Assembly (NCBI RefSeq): GCF_019977275.1
Contig: NZ_AP024650.1
Coordinates: forward strand, 2,480,001-2,544,000
From: Arthrobacter sp. StoSoilB19
GTDB lineage: Bacteria > Actinomycetota > Actinomycetes > Actinomycetales > Micrococcaceae
Direction: 5' to 3'
DNA: 64,000 nt
The translations under genes and the position numbers were made by a program. Each line of letters opens with the position of its first letter. Positions within the stretch are counted from its first letter, which is position 1. The notes below the pieces were generated by a model, which saw only the letters and a program-made list of their open reading frames with translations, did not search any database and was not told the DNA's origin. Of the stretch, positions 9,290 to 19,238 are shown one piece after another.

Positions 9290-11911
9290 ATGGCTGAAGA
9301 CACGCAGGGTACAGACACGCCCACCACCGCCCCCATCAACGTTCCGGACAAGCCGGCCCTCGAAGGCCTCGAAGCAGCGCTCACCCAGCGCTGGCTGGCC
9401 GAGGGAACCTACAAGTTCAACCGCGACACCACCCGGGAGCAGGTCTACTCGATCGACACTCCCCCGCCCACGGCGTCGGGATCCCTGCATGTGGGCCACA
9501 TGTTCTCCTTCACCCAGACCGACGTGCAGGCGCGCTACATGCGCATGACCGGCAGGAACGTCTTCTACCCCATGGGCTGGGATGACAACGGCCTCCCCAC
9601 GGAGCGCCGTGTCCAGAACTACTACGGTGTCCGCTGCGATCCCGCCATCCCCTACAACGCCGACTACCGGCCGCCCGCCCAGCCTGCCAAGAACCAGCGC
9701 GATTTCGACGTCGTCTCACGCCAGAACTTCATCGAGCTCTGCGAGGAACTGGCTGTCGAGGACGAGAAGGTCTTCGAAAACCTGTTCCAGACCCTGGGCC
9801 TGTCCGTCGACTGGGACCTGACGTACCGCACCATCGACGACACCTCCCGCGCCGTATCCCAGCGCGCCTTCCTTGCCAACCTGGCCGCCGGCGACGCGTA
9901 CATGGCCGAAGCACCCACACTGTGGGACGTCACCTTCCGCACGGCGGTTGCGCAGGCCGAACTGGAGGACCGTGAGGTTCCGGGCGCCTACTACCGGTAC
10001 CCCTTCTTCACCGAAGACGGGGACAAGGTCTTCATCGAGACCACGCGTCCGGAACTCCTGGCTGCCTGTGCCGCGCTGGTGGCAAACCCCGACGACGAGC
10101 GGTACCAGCCGCTGTTCGGCAAGACCGTGAAGTCCCCGCTGTTCGACGTTGAACTCGAGGTCAAGGCCCACCCGCTGGCCAAAGCGGACAAGGGCTCCGG
10201 CATCGCCATGGTCTGCACCTTCGGTGACCTGACCGACGTCACCTGGTGGCGGGAACTGCAGCTGCCCACTCGCGCCATCATGGGCCGAGACGGCCGCATC
10301 ATTGCCGAGACCCCCGACTGGATCACCAGTGAGGCCGGCAGGGAAGCGTACGCCGCGATCGCCGGCAAGACGGCCTTCTCCGCCAAGGAAGCCGTGGTGG
10401 AACTGCTCAAGGAAGCGGACCTGCTGGACGGGGAGCCCAAGAAGATCACCCACCCGGTCAACTTCTTCGAGAAGGGCGACAAACCCCTGGAAGTGGTCAC
10501 GTCCCGCCAGTGGTACATCCGCAATGGCGGCCGCGACGAGGACCGCCGCGAACGCCTGATCGGCCGCGGCAAGGAGATCGACTTCCACCCGTCCTTCATG
10601 CGCTCCCGCTACGAGAACTGGATCGCCGGCCTGAACGGTGACTGGCTGGTCTCCCGCCAGCGGTTCTTCGGCGTGCCCATCCCCGTCTGGTACCCGCTCG
10701 ACGCCCAGGGCAACCCGGAGTACGACAACCCCATCCTGCCCTCCGACGAACTGCTGCCCGTTGACCCCGCGGCTGACGCCGCCCCCGGCTTCGACGAGGC
10801 GCAGCGCGACCAGCCCAACGGCTTCACGGGCGATGCCGACGTCCTGGACACGTGGGCCACCTCCTCGCTGACCCCGCAGATCGTTGGCGGCTGGAGCCGC
10901 GACGAGGACCTGTTTGCCAAGGTCTACCCGTTCGACCTCCGCCCCCAGGGCCACGACATCATCCGGACCTGGCTCTTCTCGTCGGTGGTCCGCGCCGATG
11001 CCCTCCAGAACTGCGCGCCGTGGAAGCACGCTGCCATCTCCGGCTGGATCCTGGACCCGGACCGCAAGAAGATGTCCAAGTCCAAAGGCAACGTGGTGGT
11101 CCCCACCGACGTGCTGAACGAGTACGGCTCGGACGCGGTCCGCTACTGGGCTGCCTCCGCACGCCTTGGCGCCGACACCGCCTATGAGATTGCCCAGATG
11201 AAGATCGGCCGCCGCCTGGCCATCAAGCTCCTCAATGCCTCCAAGTTCGTGCTGAACCTCGGTGCCACCGAGAACTCGGTGCTGGCCGGCGATCTCTCCG
11301 GCCTTTCGAACCCCCTGGACCGTGCCCTGCTGGCCCAACTGGCCGACGTCGTCACCCAGTCCACCAAGGCGTTCGACAACTACGACTACGCCCGCGCCCT
11401 GCAGCTCACGGAGACATTCTTCTGGCAGTTCACGGATGACTACGTGGAGCTGATCAAGGACCGCGCCTATGGAGCGGCAGGCGAAGCCGAGCAGGCATCA
11501 GTGCTGGCAGCCCTGGCCACCACCCTGGACACCCTGTTGCGCCTCTTCGCCCCGTTCCTGCCCTTCGCCACCGAGGAAGTCTGGAGCTGGTGGCGCAACG
11601 GATCGGTGCACCGGGCGGCGTGGCCGGCCGCGCTGGAGATCCCCGGCGGAGACACCACCATGCTGGCAACTGTGGGCGTGGCCCTCAGCGGTGTCCGCAA
11701 GGCCAAGTCCGAGGCAAAGGTCAAGCAGCGCACCGAGGTCCTCTCCGCGACGATCACCGCTCCGGAGGCACTGACGGCGCAACTGCAGGCTGGCCTGGCC
11801 GACCTGAAGGCGGCGTCCAACGCCCGGCAGATCACGTTGGTGGCGGGCGACGGAGACCTTGCCGTCACGGACGTTGCCCTCGCCGCCAGCGACGAACCCG
11901 CCAAGGCCTGA
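9290..11911 (+). CDS. valS: Valyl-tRNA synthetase
   Basis: ValS charges tRNA-Val. The protein has 873 residues. It shows the signature PPPTASGSLHVGHMFSFTQ (HIGH equivalent HVGH) near residue 60, followed by MGWDDNGLPTERR. The KMSKS loop is KKMSKSKGNVVVP near residue 600. The C-terminal anticodon-binding domain is present with only a short tail. The DDNGLPTERRVQ wording and length recall the second bacterial/archaeal-like ValS class rather than the E. coli type; that assignment is from memory. No T-box is visible upstream. A terminator follows at 11953. Confidence 0.95.
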   Translation: MAEDTQGTDTPTTAPINVPDKPALEGLEAALTQRWLAEGTYKFNRDTTREQVYSIDTPPPTASGSLHVGHMFSFTQTDVQARYMRMTGRNVFYPMGWDDNGLPTERRVQNYYGVRCDPAIPYNADYRPPAQPAKNQRDFDVVSRQNFIELCEELAVEDEKVFENLFQTLGLSVDWDLTYRTIDDTSRAVSQRAFLANLAAGDAYMAEAPTLWDVTFRTAVAQAELEDREVPGAYYRYPFFTEDGDKVFIETTRPELLAACAALVANPDDERYQPLFGKTVKSPLFDVELEVKAHPLAKADKGSGIAMVCTFGDLTDVTWWRELQLPTRAIMGRDGRIIAETPDWITSEAGREAYAAIAGKTAFSAKEAVVELLKEADLLDGEPKKITHPVNFFEKGDKPLEVVTSRQWYIRNGGRDEDRRERLIGRGKEIDFHPSFMRSRYENWIAGLNGDWLVSRQRFFGVPIPVWYPLDAQGNPEYDNPILPSDELLPVDPAADAAPGFDEAQRDQPNGFTGDADVLDTWATSSLTPQIVGGWSRDEDLFAKVYPFDLRPQGHDIIRTWLFSSVVRADALQNCAPWKHAAISGWILDPDRKKMSKSKGNVVVPTDVLNEYGSDAVRYWAASARLGADTAYEIAQMKIGRRLAIKLLNASKFVLNLGATENSVLAGDLSGLSNPLDRALLAQLADVVTQSTKAFDNYDYARALQLTETFFWQFTDDYVELIKDRAYGAAGEAEQASVLAALATTLDTLLRLFAPFLPFATEEVWSWWRNGSVHRAAWPAALEIPGGDTTMLATVGVALSGVRKAKSEAKVKQRTEVLSATITAPEALTAQLQAGLADLKAASNARQITLVAGDGDLAVTDVALAASDEPAKA

Positions 11912-11952
11912 CAGCCGGTCTCATCCGAACGGGCCCGTTTCCGGGCAAAGGG

Positions 11953-11988
11953 GAAGCCCCATCAGCGTTTTGCCGTTGGTGGGGCTTC
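11953..11988 (+). terminator. Terminator of valS
   Basis: A 14-bp stem (GAAGCCCC outermost) with two G-U pairs and an eight-base loop is followed by GACTTTTC. It lies about 40 bases after the valS stop. Confidence 0.8.
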
Positions 11989-12191
11989 GACTTTTCGGCC
12001 ATCTTGTGACGTTATTTCGATGGTCTGGCAGGATCCTCCGAAACTCCAGGTCTTACTACACCGTCACTGGTAGCTTGCACTCAACTTTGCCGATGGCTGC
12101 GTCAAATTACATATCACTGGATCTTTGGTTCCTGCGTCCCGCCTCTTTCGAAGTGGGTAAAAACCATTGTTCTCCTGCCCCAAGGCATGCA
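11989..12191. other. Gene-free spacer of lower GC between two terminators
   Basis: About 200 bases between the valS terminator and the terminator of the convergent nitroreductase gene contain no supported gene. By eye it is visibly AT-richer than its surroundings. A weak plus-strand promoter-like pair (TTGCCG, 17 bases, CATATC) can be read near 12087-12115. I see no clear RNA fold. Confidence 0.5.
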
Positions 12192-12239
12192 CAAGGGCCC
12201 CGCAGGAACTACACGCTGGTAGTTTCTGCGGGGCCCTTG
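12192..12239. terminator. Terminator between convergent valS spacer and nitroreductase gene
   Basis: A 21-bp inverted repeat (12192-12212 and 12219-12239) with one mismatched or wobble pair and a six-base loop lies 33 bases downstream of the leftward gene. There is no long T run, so it is inferred from the strong stem. Confidence 0.75.
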
Positions 12240-12271
12240 GCGCGGCCAGCCAATGGCAGGCGGCCCGGCGC

Positions 12272-12886
12272 TTAGTTGAATTCCGGGCTCTCCGTGCGGC
12301 TGCGCTTGAGCTCGAAGAAATGCGGATAGGCGGCGATGGTGGTGGTGGCGTCCCAGATCCTGCCAGCTTCTTCGCCGCGGGGGATGCGGGTCAGGACCGG
12401 TCCGAAGAACGCCGTTCCGTTGAAAGCGACCACGGGCGTTCCCACGTCCTGGCCCACGAGTGAGATGCCTTCTTCGTGGCTGGCCCGGAGCTGCCGGTCA
12501 TAGGCGTCGGTGATGGCGGCATCGGCCAGGGAGGCGGGCAGGCCACACTCGGCGAGGGCTTTGGTGATGACCTGTGCGCGGTCCTTTTCCCCCTGGTTGT
12601 GGATCAGCGTGCCCATGGCGTCGTAAAGCGGCTTGATGACCTGCGGGCCGTGCCCTTCGCGGGCCGCAATGATCACGCGCACCATGCCCCAGGCGTTGTC
12701 CATGGACTCCCGGTAAGCGGGCTCCAGGTCGCGTCCCTCATTCAGGACGGCGAGGCTCATGACGTGCCATTCGGTCTCGATGTCCCGGACGGCCTCCACC
12801 TCGCCGAGCCAGCGGCTGGTGACCCATGCGAACGGGCAGAGGGGGTCGAACCAGAAGTCGGCTTTGTTCTTGGCAGGTACAGTCAC
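12272..12886 (-). CDS. DsbA-family protein, mycothiol-dependent nitroreductase (Rv2466c) homologue
   Basis: This is a 204-residue thioredoxin-fold protein of the DsbA/FrnE-like class. It closely follows the pattern I recall for M. tuberculosis Rv2466c, a mycothiol-dependent nitroreductase that activates nitro prodrugs. Shared segments are ADFWFDPLCP near the start, VGTPVVAFNG, FFGPVL-RIPRGEEAG and YPHFFELKR. The active site reads C-P-F-A at about residues 17-20. Only the first cysteine of the usual CPWC is kept, which would favour a mycothiol-mixed-disulfide (monothiol) chemistry. It is the first gene downstream of clpX on the same strand, 13 bases away, so readthrough from clpX is possible. 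Confidence 0.85.
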   Translation of the reverse strand: MTVPAKNKADFWFDPLCPFAWVTSRWLGEVEAVRDIETEWHVMSLAVLNEGRDLEPAYRESMDNAWGMVRVIIAAREGHGPQVIKPLYDAMGTLIHNQGEKDRAQVITKALAECGLPASLADAAITDAYDRQLRASHEEGISLVGQDVGTPVVAFNGTAFFGPVLTRIPRGEEAGRIWDATTTIAAYPHFFELKRSRTESPEFN

Positions 12887-12899
12887 AGGGTCCTCTCGG

Positions 12900-14180
<1,281 letters not shown>

Positions 14181-14311
14181 ATGTGAACCCCTTAGTATCC
14201 TGCTGCCAGGCAGCCCTGCACCGTTGCTGAAATCTTCGGCCGGCCCGCGGGGGCCGGTTTGTGACAACATCCACTCTAGGTCACATTCGCCCCCAAGGGT
14301 GGAAAGAAAAG

Positions 14312-14346
14312 GCCGGTGCGGCCAAATGAAGCTGGGCCGCACCGGC
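14312..14346 (-). terminator. Terminator of the clpP1-clpP2 operon
   Basis: On the minus strand a 12-bp perfect GC stem (arms 14312-14323 and 14335-14346) is followed by a T-rich run, TTTTCTTT. It lies immediately after the clpP2 stop and before clpX. Confidence 0.9.
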
Positions 14347-14357
14347 TTTCCGTACTG

Positions 14358-15017
14358 CTACCTCGTGATTGCCTGGGGCTTGATCTTGCGTGAGTCAAGC
14401 ACCTGGTCGATCAGGCCGTATGCCTGCGCCTCTTCGGCGGTGAGGATCTTGTCGCGCTCGATGTCGTTGTTGACCTGCTCCGACGTGCGGCCGGAGTGGT
14501 GGGCCAGCGTGTCTTCGAGCCAGGAGCGCATGCGCATGACCTCGGCCGCCTGGATCTCCAGGTCGGAAGCCTGGCCGCCCTGGCCGCCGGACAGGGCCGG
14601 CTGGTGGATCAGGACGCGGGCGTTGGGCAGTGCCAGCCGCTTGCCGGGGGTACCGGCAGCCAACAGGACAGCAGCCGCGCTGGCGGCCTGGCCCAGGCAG
14701 ACCGTCTGGATCTCGGGACGGATGTACTGCATGGTGTCGTAGATGGCCGTCATGGCCGTGAACGAACCGCCCGGGGAGTTGATGTAGAGGGTGATGTCGC
14801 GGTCCGGGTCGGTGGACTCAAGGACCAGCAGCTGGGCCATGATGTCGTCGGCGGAGGCGTCGTCAACCTGCACGCCGAGGAAGATGATGCGGTCCTCGAA
14901 CAGCTTGGTGTAGGGGTCCTGGCGCTTGAAGCCGTAGGGCGTGCGCTCCTCGAACTGCGGCAGGACGTAGCGGCTGGACGGAAGATTGCCGGCGGACCAC
15001 CCGAAGTTGTAGTTCAT
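14358..15017 (-). CDS. clpP2: ClpP2, ATP-dependent Clp protease proteolytic subunit
   Basis: This is one of the two ClpP serine protease subunits of actinobacteria, expected to form a mixed ClpP1P2 tetradecamer docked by ClpX or ClpC. The protein has 219 residues. The triad is visible as Ser113 (GQAASAAAV), His138 (RVLIHQP) and Asp189 (IERDK). The oligomer region INSPGGS and an N-terminal propeptide-like stretch are present. The gene starts 36 bases after the clpP1 stop with a GGAGC-type site, forming a two-gene operon. Confidence 0.95.
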   Translation of the reverse strand: MNYNFGWSAGNLPSSRYVLPQFEERTPYGFKRQDPYTKLFEDRIIFLGVQVDDASADDIMAQLLVLESTDPDRDITLYINSPGGSFTAMTAIYDTMQYIRPEIQTVCLGQAASAAAVLLAAGTPGKRLALPNARVLIHQPALSGGQGGQASDLEIQAAEVMRMRSWLEDTLAHHSGRTSEQVNNDIERDKILTAEEAQAYGLIDQVLDSRKIKPQAITR

Positions 15018-15053
15018 TGTTTTTGCTCCTGATCGAAGTGTTCTGGTTGCCGG

Positions 15054-15704
15054 TTAGTTCTGGGAGGCTGATTCGCCGGAGGCCCCGTTGGACGTTCCGC
15101 CGCCGCCGGATACCGAACCGGCGTGCGCGGCGATCTTGTCGAAGAAACCGTACTCGAGGGCCTCTTTAGCCGTGAACCACTTGTCACGGTCGTTGTCCTT
15201 GAGGATGGTCTCAACGGTCTGGCCGGTCTGCTCGGCCGTCAGTTCCGCCATGACCTTCTTCATGTGCAGGATGAGCTCGGCCTGGATCTTGATGTCCGAG
15301 GCCGTGCCGCCGATGCCGCCGGAGGGCTGGTGCATCAGGACGCGGGCGTTGGGCGTGGCGTACCGCTTGCCCTTGGTGCCCGAGGAGAGCAGGAACTGTC
15401 CCATGGACGCGGCCAGGCCGGTGGCGACGGTCACGACGTCATTGGGGATGAACTGCATGGTGTCGTAGATGGCCATGCCTGCGGTGACGGAGCCGCCGGG
15501 CGAGTTGATGTAGAGGTAGATGTCCTTTTCCGGGTTCTCGGCCGAGAGCAGGAGCAGCTGCGAGCAGATCGCGTTGGCGTTGTCATCACGCACCTCCGAG
15601 CCCAGCCAGATGATCCGCTCCTTGAGAAGGCGGTTGTAAATGTAGTTGTCCTGGGCTGCAGGATCGACGGTCGCCATCCGGGGGGCCTCTGAGTGCTGTG
15701 ACAT
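15054..15704 (-). CDS. clpP1: ClpP1, ATP-dependent Clp protease proteolytic subunit
   Basis: This is the first subunit of the clpP pair, 216 residues. The catalytic residues are Ser100 (GLAASMGQF), His125 (RVLMHQP) and Asp174 (NDRDKWF), with [12 protein letters not shown] in the substrate-binding strand. The C-terminus is an unusual glycine/serine-rich tail ([13 protein letters not shown]). The start has GAGAGG about nine bases upstream. A ClgR-like inverted motif lies about 100 bases upstream at 15800-15817. In actinobacteria ClgR activates clpP1P2 under protein stress, so the same control is likely here. Confidence 0.95.
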   Translation of the reverse strand: MSQHSEAPRMATVDPAAQDNYIYNRLLKERIIWLGSEVRDDNANAICSQLLLLSAENPEKDIYLYINSPGGSVTAGMAIYDTMQFIPNDVVTVATGLAASMGQFLLSSGTKGKRYATPNARVLMHQPSGGIGGTASDIKIQAELILHMKKVMAELTAEQTGQTVETILKDNDRDKWFTAKEALEYGFFDKIAAHAGSVSGGGGTSNGASGESASQN

Positions 15705-15799
15705 GTTTACTTACCTCTCACTGGTGACGGTGACATCACTGAAAATCACTACTTGGACACTAACCGGTTTCCCCGGCGTTTTGTTCGCGCACTGACGGC

Positions 15800-15817
15800 T
15801 GTTCGCTGACGGCGCAC
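15800..15817. promoter_or_regulatory. Candidate ClgR box upstream of clpP1P2
   Basis: The sequence TGTTCGCTGACGGCGCAC fits the published ClgR consensus (WNNWCGCYNANRGCGWWS, from memory) at all fixed positions except one W. It lies 96-113 bases before the clpP1 start, in the stretch between tig and clpP1. The match is by eye and the activator gene is not in the window. Confidence 0.6.
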
Positions 15818-15857
15818 GATCGCCGAACCGGCGCTGCGGGGTTTCGGGTCCAACGCG

Positions 15858-15892
15858 AACGGCCCCCGGATCGGAAGGATCCAGGGGCCGTT
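15858..15892 (-). terminator. Terminator of tig
   Basis: A hairpin of about 15 bp (AACGGCCCC outermost) with a short loop lies 18 bases after the tig stop. The single C/A mismatch on the plus strand becomes a G-U pair in the minus-strand RNA, so it is built for tig. Confidence 0.85.
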
Positions 15893-15910
15893 GCTGCGGG
15901 TTGTTAAGGA

Positions 15911-17305
15911 CTAGGCCTTGGCGTCTGCCGTGGCGTCCTCGGCGTCGACAACCTCCGCCTCGGCGGCTTCGGTTGCGTCAGCGCCGGCTGCCTCTGCAGC
16001 GGGGGCTTCCTCGCCGCCGGGGCGGACGAAGTCGCTGAGGTCAACGGTGTTGCCCTCGGTGTCGGTCACGGTGGCCTGGCCAAGGACGACAGCCAGTGCT
16101 TTGCGGCGGCGGACCTCGGAGACCATCATGGGGACCTGGCCGCTCTGGTCGATGATCTGGGCGAACTGGTTGGGATCCATGCCGTACTGGCTGGCGGTGG
16201 TGACGATGTAGTCGATCAGCTCGTTCTGGCTGACGTTGACTTCTTCCTTTTCCGCGATGGCGTCAAGGATGATCTCGTTCTGGAAGGCGCGGGCCGTGTT
16301 GGCGCGGACCTCTTCGCGGTGCTCCTCGGTGTCGTGCTCGCCTTCGCCGTGGCCGTTGCCCTCCTGGAAGTGGGCTTCGAGCTGCTCCTCGACCACCGAG
16401 TCAGGAACAGGAACCTCGACCATTTCGACGAGCTTGTCCAGGACCTTGTCGCGGGCTTCGACGCCCTGCTCAACGATCTTGGAGTCGGCAGCCTGCTTGG
16501 CCAGGTCTTCGCGGAGTTCGGCAAGGGTGTCGAATTCGGAGGCGAGCTGGGCGAAGTCGTCGTTCGCTTCCGGCAGTTCGCGTTCCTTGACGGCCTTCAC
16601 CACAACCTTGACCTGGGCGGCTTCGCCGGCGTGGTCGCCGCCCACCAGGGTGGTGTCGAAGATGGCGTCCTCGTCAGCGCTGAGGCCGGTCACGGCCTCG
16701 TCCATGCCCTCAAGCATGGTGCCGGCGCCCACCTGGTAGGACAGGCCGGCGGCGGAGTCGACTTCCTCGCCGTCGATCGTGGCGGTGATGTCGATGGTGA
16801 GGAAGTCACCGTCGGCAGCCGGGCGGTCCACGGACTTCAGGGTGCCGAAGCGGCCGCGCAGTTCGTCCAGCGCCTTGTCCACATCAGCTTCGGAGGATTC
16901 CGCAGCCGCAACCTGGACCTCGATGCCGGAGTAGTCCGGGAGGTCGATCTCGGGGCGGACGTCAACCTCAGCGGCGAACTTCAGGCCGCCGTCGGTCGAT
17001 GAGGGATCGGGCACCTCGGTGATTTCCACCTCGGGACGGCTCAGGGGGCGGATGCCGGACTCCTGCACGGCAGCCTGGTACCAGCCGTTGAGGCCGTCGT
17101 TGATGGCCGTCTCCAGGACGTAGCCGCGGCCGACGCGCTGGTCGATGAGCTTGGCAGGAACCTTGCCCTTGCGGAACCCGGGAACCTGGATCTGGGACGC
17201 AACGGTCTTGTAGGCCGAGTCGATGCTGGGCTTCAGTTCCTCAAAGGGGACCTCAACATTGAGCTTGACCCGCGTGGGGGTGAGGTTCTCGACAGCGCTC
17301 TTCAC
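15911..17305 (-). CDS. tig: Trigger factor, ribosome-associated chaperone
   Basis: Trigger factor binds the ribosomal exit tunnel and shields nascent chains. The protein has 464 residues. It carries the ribosome-binding signature [12 protein letters not shown] near residue 44, a central FKBP-type PPIase domain (about 150-245, with GMDEAVTGL), and a long helical C-terminal substrate-binding domain. The last 40 residues are a low-complexity Ala/Glu/Asp tail, common in actinobacterial homologues. It lies upstream of clpP1P2 on the same strand but is separated by its own terminator. The ribosome site is the AGGAG shortly before 17305. Confidence 0.95.
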   Translation of the reverse strand: MKSAVENLTPTRVKLNVEVPFEELKPSIDSAYKTVASQIQVPGFRKGKVPAKLIDQRVGRGYVLETAINDGLNGWYQAAVQESGIRPLSRPEVEITEVPDPSSTDGGLKFAAEVDVRPEIDLPDYSGIEVQVAAAESSEADVDKALDELRGRFGTLKSVDRPAADGDFLTIDITATIDGEEVDSAAGLSYQVGAGTMLEGMDEAVTGLSADEDAIFDTTLVGGDHAGEAAQVKVVVKAVKERELPEANDDFAQLASEFDTLAELREDLAKQAADSKIVEQGVEARDKVLDKLVEMVEVPVPDSVVEEQLEAHFQEGNGHGEGEHDTEEHREEVRANTARAFQNEIILDAIAEKEEVNVSQNELIDYIVTTASQYGMDPNQFAQIIDQSGQVPMMVSEVRRRKALAVVLGQATVTDTEGNTVDLSDFVRPGGEEAPAAEAAGADATEAAEAEVVDAEDATADAKA

Positions 17306-17384
17306 GGTCTAAGTACTCCTGGGTTGTGGGATGGGTTTCTGCAAACGCAATGGATGTCCAGGCCTGACGGTCCTGGCCGCAGAG

Positions 17385-17459
17385 TCGGGGTGACAGGATT
17401 TGAACCTGCGACTTCCTGCTCCCAAAGCAGGCGCTCTAGCCAAGCTGAGCTACACCCCG
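17385..17459 (-). tRNA. tRNA-Pro (anticodon TGG)
   Basis: The minus strand folds as a complete cloverleaf. The acceptor is CGGGGTG pairing with CACCCCG, the D arm contains AGCTCAGCTTGGCTAGAGC, and the anticodon arm CCTGC-TTTGGGA-GCAGG gives anticodon TGG. The T arm contains GGTTCAAATCC. CCA is not encoded. It lies about 80 bases upstream of tig. Confidence 0.95.
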
Positions 17460-17590
17460 TAAGTGCACAGGCAAGTCTACGGTGATACGCGTCGCGATTG
17501 CACATTTGACACGTAGGCGATGGATTAGGTTTAGTTGTATCCGGCTTGAACAGCCAGCCCGGAGTTTCCGCGAAAAACGGATCTTCCTTC

Positions 17591-17661
17591 GGGGACGTAG
17601 CTTAATGGTAAAGCCTCAGTCTTCCAAACTGATTACGCGGGTTCGATTCCCGTCGTCCCCT
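17591..17661 (+). tRNA. tRNA-Gly (anticodon TCC)
   Basis: A 71-base tRNA with acceptor GGGGACG/CGTCCCC, anticodon loop CTTCCAA giving TCC, and T arm GGGTTCGATTCCC. It is divergent from tRNA-Pro, and a long terminator hairpin follows directly. Confidence 0.95.
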
Positions 17662-17665
17662 CCAC

Positions 17666-17707
17666 AACACGAAGAAGGCCCCTCTCCGGAGGGGCCTTCT
17701 TCGTGTT
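17666..17707. terminator. Terminator of tRNA-Gly and the convergent glycosylase gene
   Basis: A perfect 19-bp inverted repeat with a four-base loop lies immediately after tRNA-Gly. It sits eight bases from the stop of the convergent glycosylase gene, so it can serve both. Confidence 0.85.
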
Positions 17708-17715
17708 TCGCCTTC

Positions 17716-18675
17716 CTACTCCCCCGGTTGCTGGCAGTAAGGGCACCAGTAGAGGTTCCGCCCGGCCAGGTCGGCGATGAGCACGATGGTGCGGCAGACG
17801 CGGCAGGGCAGGCCGTGCCGCTTGTAGACGAAGTGGGCATCGTCGCGGCCGGGAAAGTGGGCGCTCCTGGGTGGCACCGGCGCGCCGGCCGCGGCGGCTT
17901 TGGCGGCGGTGGTGCCGTCAAGCGCCCAGTACTTCGGCGGCGTGGTGATGATCCGCCCGTCCGTCACGCCGTCGCCCATGACGGCCACGATGTCGCGCCA
18001 CAGCTTGCGGGCATCGTTGTCCGGCAGGGCAGTGCCGGGCAGCCAGGGGTCCAGGCGGCGGCGGAACAGGACTTCCGCCCGGTAGACGTTCCCGACGCCG
18101 GCAATCACCTTCTGGTCCATGAGCAGGGCAGCCAGGGGCGTCTTCCGCGCCTGGACGTTGGCAGCAAAGCGCCCGGCATCGCCGCGGAGGTTCCGCAGTG
18201 GGTCAGGTCCCAGCCGTGCCAGCACGGCGCGGACTTCCGCCTCGGTGATGGTTTCGCAGGTGGTGGCACCCCGAAGGTCCGCCCAGCCATGGCTCCCGGC
18301 GAGCCGCACCCGCACGGCCCCGACGGGCGCCGGCGGACCGGCGTAAGGCGCGCCGCCGTCGTCGTCCCCGTCACCGAAGGCCTCCCGCTCCCCGACGCGC
18401 CGGGGGGCACCAATGCTGGAGGCGCCGGCGAAGGTGCGGTCCCCGCCGAAGCTCCAGGCCCCGTACAGTCCAAGGTGGACGTGCAGGACCAGGGCGTTGT
18501 CGAAGTGCAGGAACAGGTGTTTGCCGTGCGCCTCGGCGGCAAGCAGGGTATGCCCGTCCAGCAGCGCCGCACCCCCGCTGAACCTGCCCTGGGGACTGGA
18601 AACAGCCAGTGCCTCACCGGCGAAGACATCGCCGAACTGCCGGGCGAGCCTGCGGACGGAATGGCCCTCGGGCAC
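17716..18675 (-). CDS. Fpg/Nei family DNA glycosylase-AP lyase
   Basis: This base-excision repair enzyme removes oxidised bases and nicks the abasic site by beta/delta elimination. The 319-residue protein starts MPEGHSVRRL; the N-terminal proline is the nucleophile and the following glutamate is catalytic. MPEGH rather than MPELPE points to the Nei side of the family. A helix-two-turn-helix segment (LMDQKVIAGVGNVYRAEVLF) lies near residue 180. The C-terminal zinc finger has Cys-x2-Cys twice (LPCRVC and WCPYC). The GTG start overlaps the rpiB stop as TAGTG, so translation is coupled to rpiB. Confidence 0.93.
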   Translation of the reverse strand: MPEGHSVRRLARQFGDVFAGEALAVSSPQGRFSGGAALLDGHTLLAAEAHGKHLFLHFDNALVLHVHLGLYGAWSFGGDRTFAGASSIGAPRRVGEREAFGDGDDDGGAPYAGPPAPVGAVRVRLAGSHGWADLRGATTCETITEAEVRAVLARLGPDPLRNLRGDAGRFAANVQARKTPLAALLMDQKVIAGVGNVYRAEVLFRRRLDPWLPGTALPDNDARKLWRDIVAVMGDGVTDGRIITTPPKYWALDGTTAAKAAAAGAPVPPRSAHFPGRDDAHFVYKRHGLPCRVCRTIVLIADLAGRNLYWCPYCQQPGE

Positions 18676-19175
18676 TACTCGATGACCTCGCCTGTTGCCT
18701 CGTAGACCGCGATTTTTTCGATCCTGCGGACGTGGCGCTCGTCATTGCTGAACGGCTCGGACAGGAACGCCTCGACCAGCGCGGTGGCTTCTTCGAACGT
18801 GTGCTGCCGCCCACCCAGGGCAACCACGTTGGCGTTGTTGTGCTCGCGGGCCAGGGTGGCGGTGGAGAGGTTCCATGCGAGGGCCGCGCGGATGCCCTTG
18901 ACCTTGTTGGCGGCGATCTGCTCGCCGTTGCCGGAGCCGCCCAGCACGATGCCAAGGGCGTGGACGCCTGCCTGCTGGTCGGCAACGACGGCAAGGGCAG
19001 CGTTGATGCAGAAGGACGGGTAGTCGTCCTGGGCGTCGTAGACCTGGGGCCCGTGGTCCACCACCTCGTATCCCTTGCCGGTCAGGTGGGACACCAGGTG
19101 GGCGCTGAGCTCCATGCCTGCGTGGTCGGTGGCGATGTGGACCCGCGGGTAGGCAGGGGAAGTGGTCACGTGCAA
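18675..19175 (-). CDS. rpiB: Ribose-5-phosphate isomerase B
   Basis: RpiB interconverts ribose-5-phosphate and ribulose-5-phosphate in the pentose phosphate pathway. The protein has 166 residues. It shows the start RVHIATDHAGMEL and the phosphate-binding loop GGSGNGEQIAANKVKG. The position of the catalytic cysteine of the E. coli enzyme is not a cysteine here. Instead Glu85 in GNGEQ matches the glutamate used as base in the mycobacterial enzyme. The gene overlaps the downstream glycosylase gene by one base, an unexpected but conserved coupling of sugar isomerase and repair genes in actinobacteria. Confidence 0.93.
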   Translation of the reverse strand: MHVTTSPAYPRVHIATDHAGMELSAHLVSHLTGKGYEVVDHGPQVYDAQDDYPSFCINAALAVVADQQAGVHALGIVLGGSGNGEQIAANKVKGIRAALAWNLSTATLAREHNNANVVALGGRQHTFEEATALVEAFLSEPFSNDERHVRRIEKIAVYEATGEVIE

Positions 19176-19238
19176 AGTCCGTTCGGTTGTGGGGCTGGCG
19201 GGTCGCCGGTGGAGGCCGGAATGACACCGATAAGGATA

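Noticed and set aside
9716..11338. A 540-residue open frame antisense to valS
   Set aside because: It lies fully inside valS, with no start signal and no recognisable domain.
14181..14342. N-terminal extension of ClpX by 54 residues
   Set aside because: The family begins with the zinc finger near residue 13, and a ribosome site precedes ATG 14180. The extension reads through the operon spacer.
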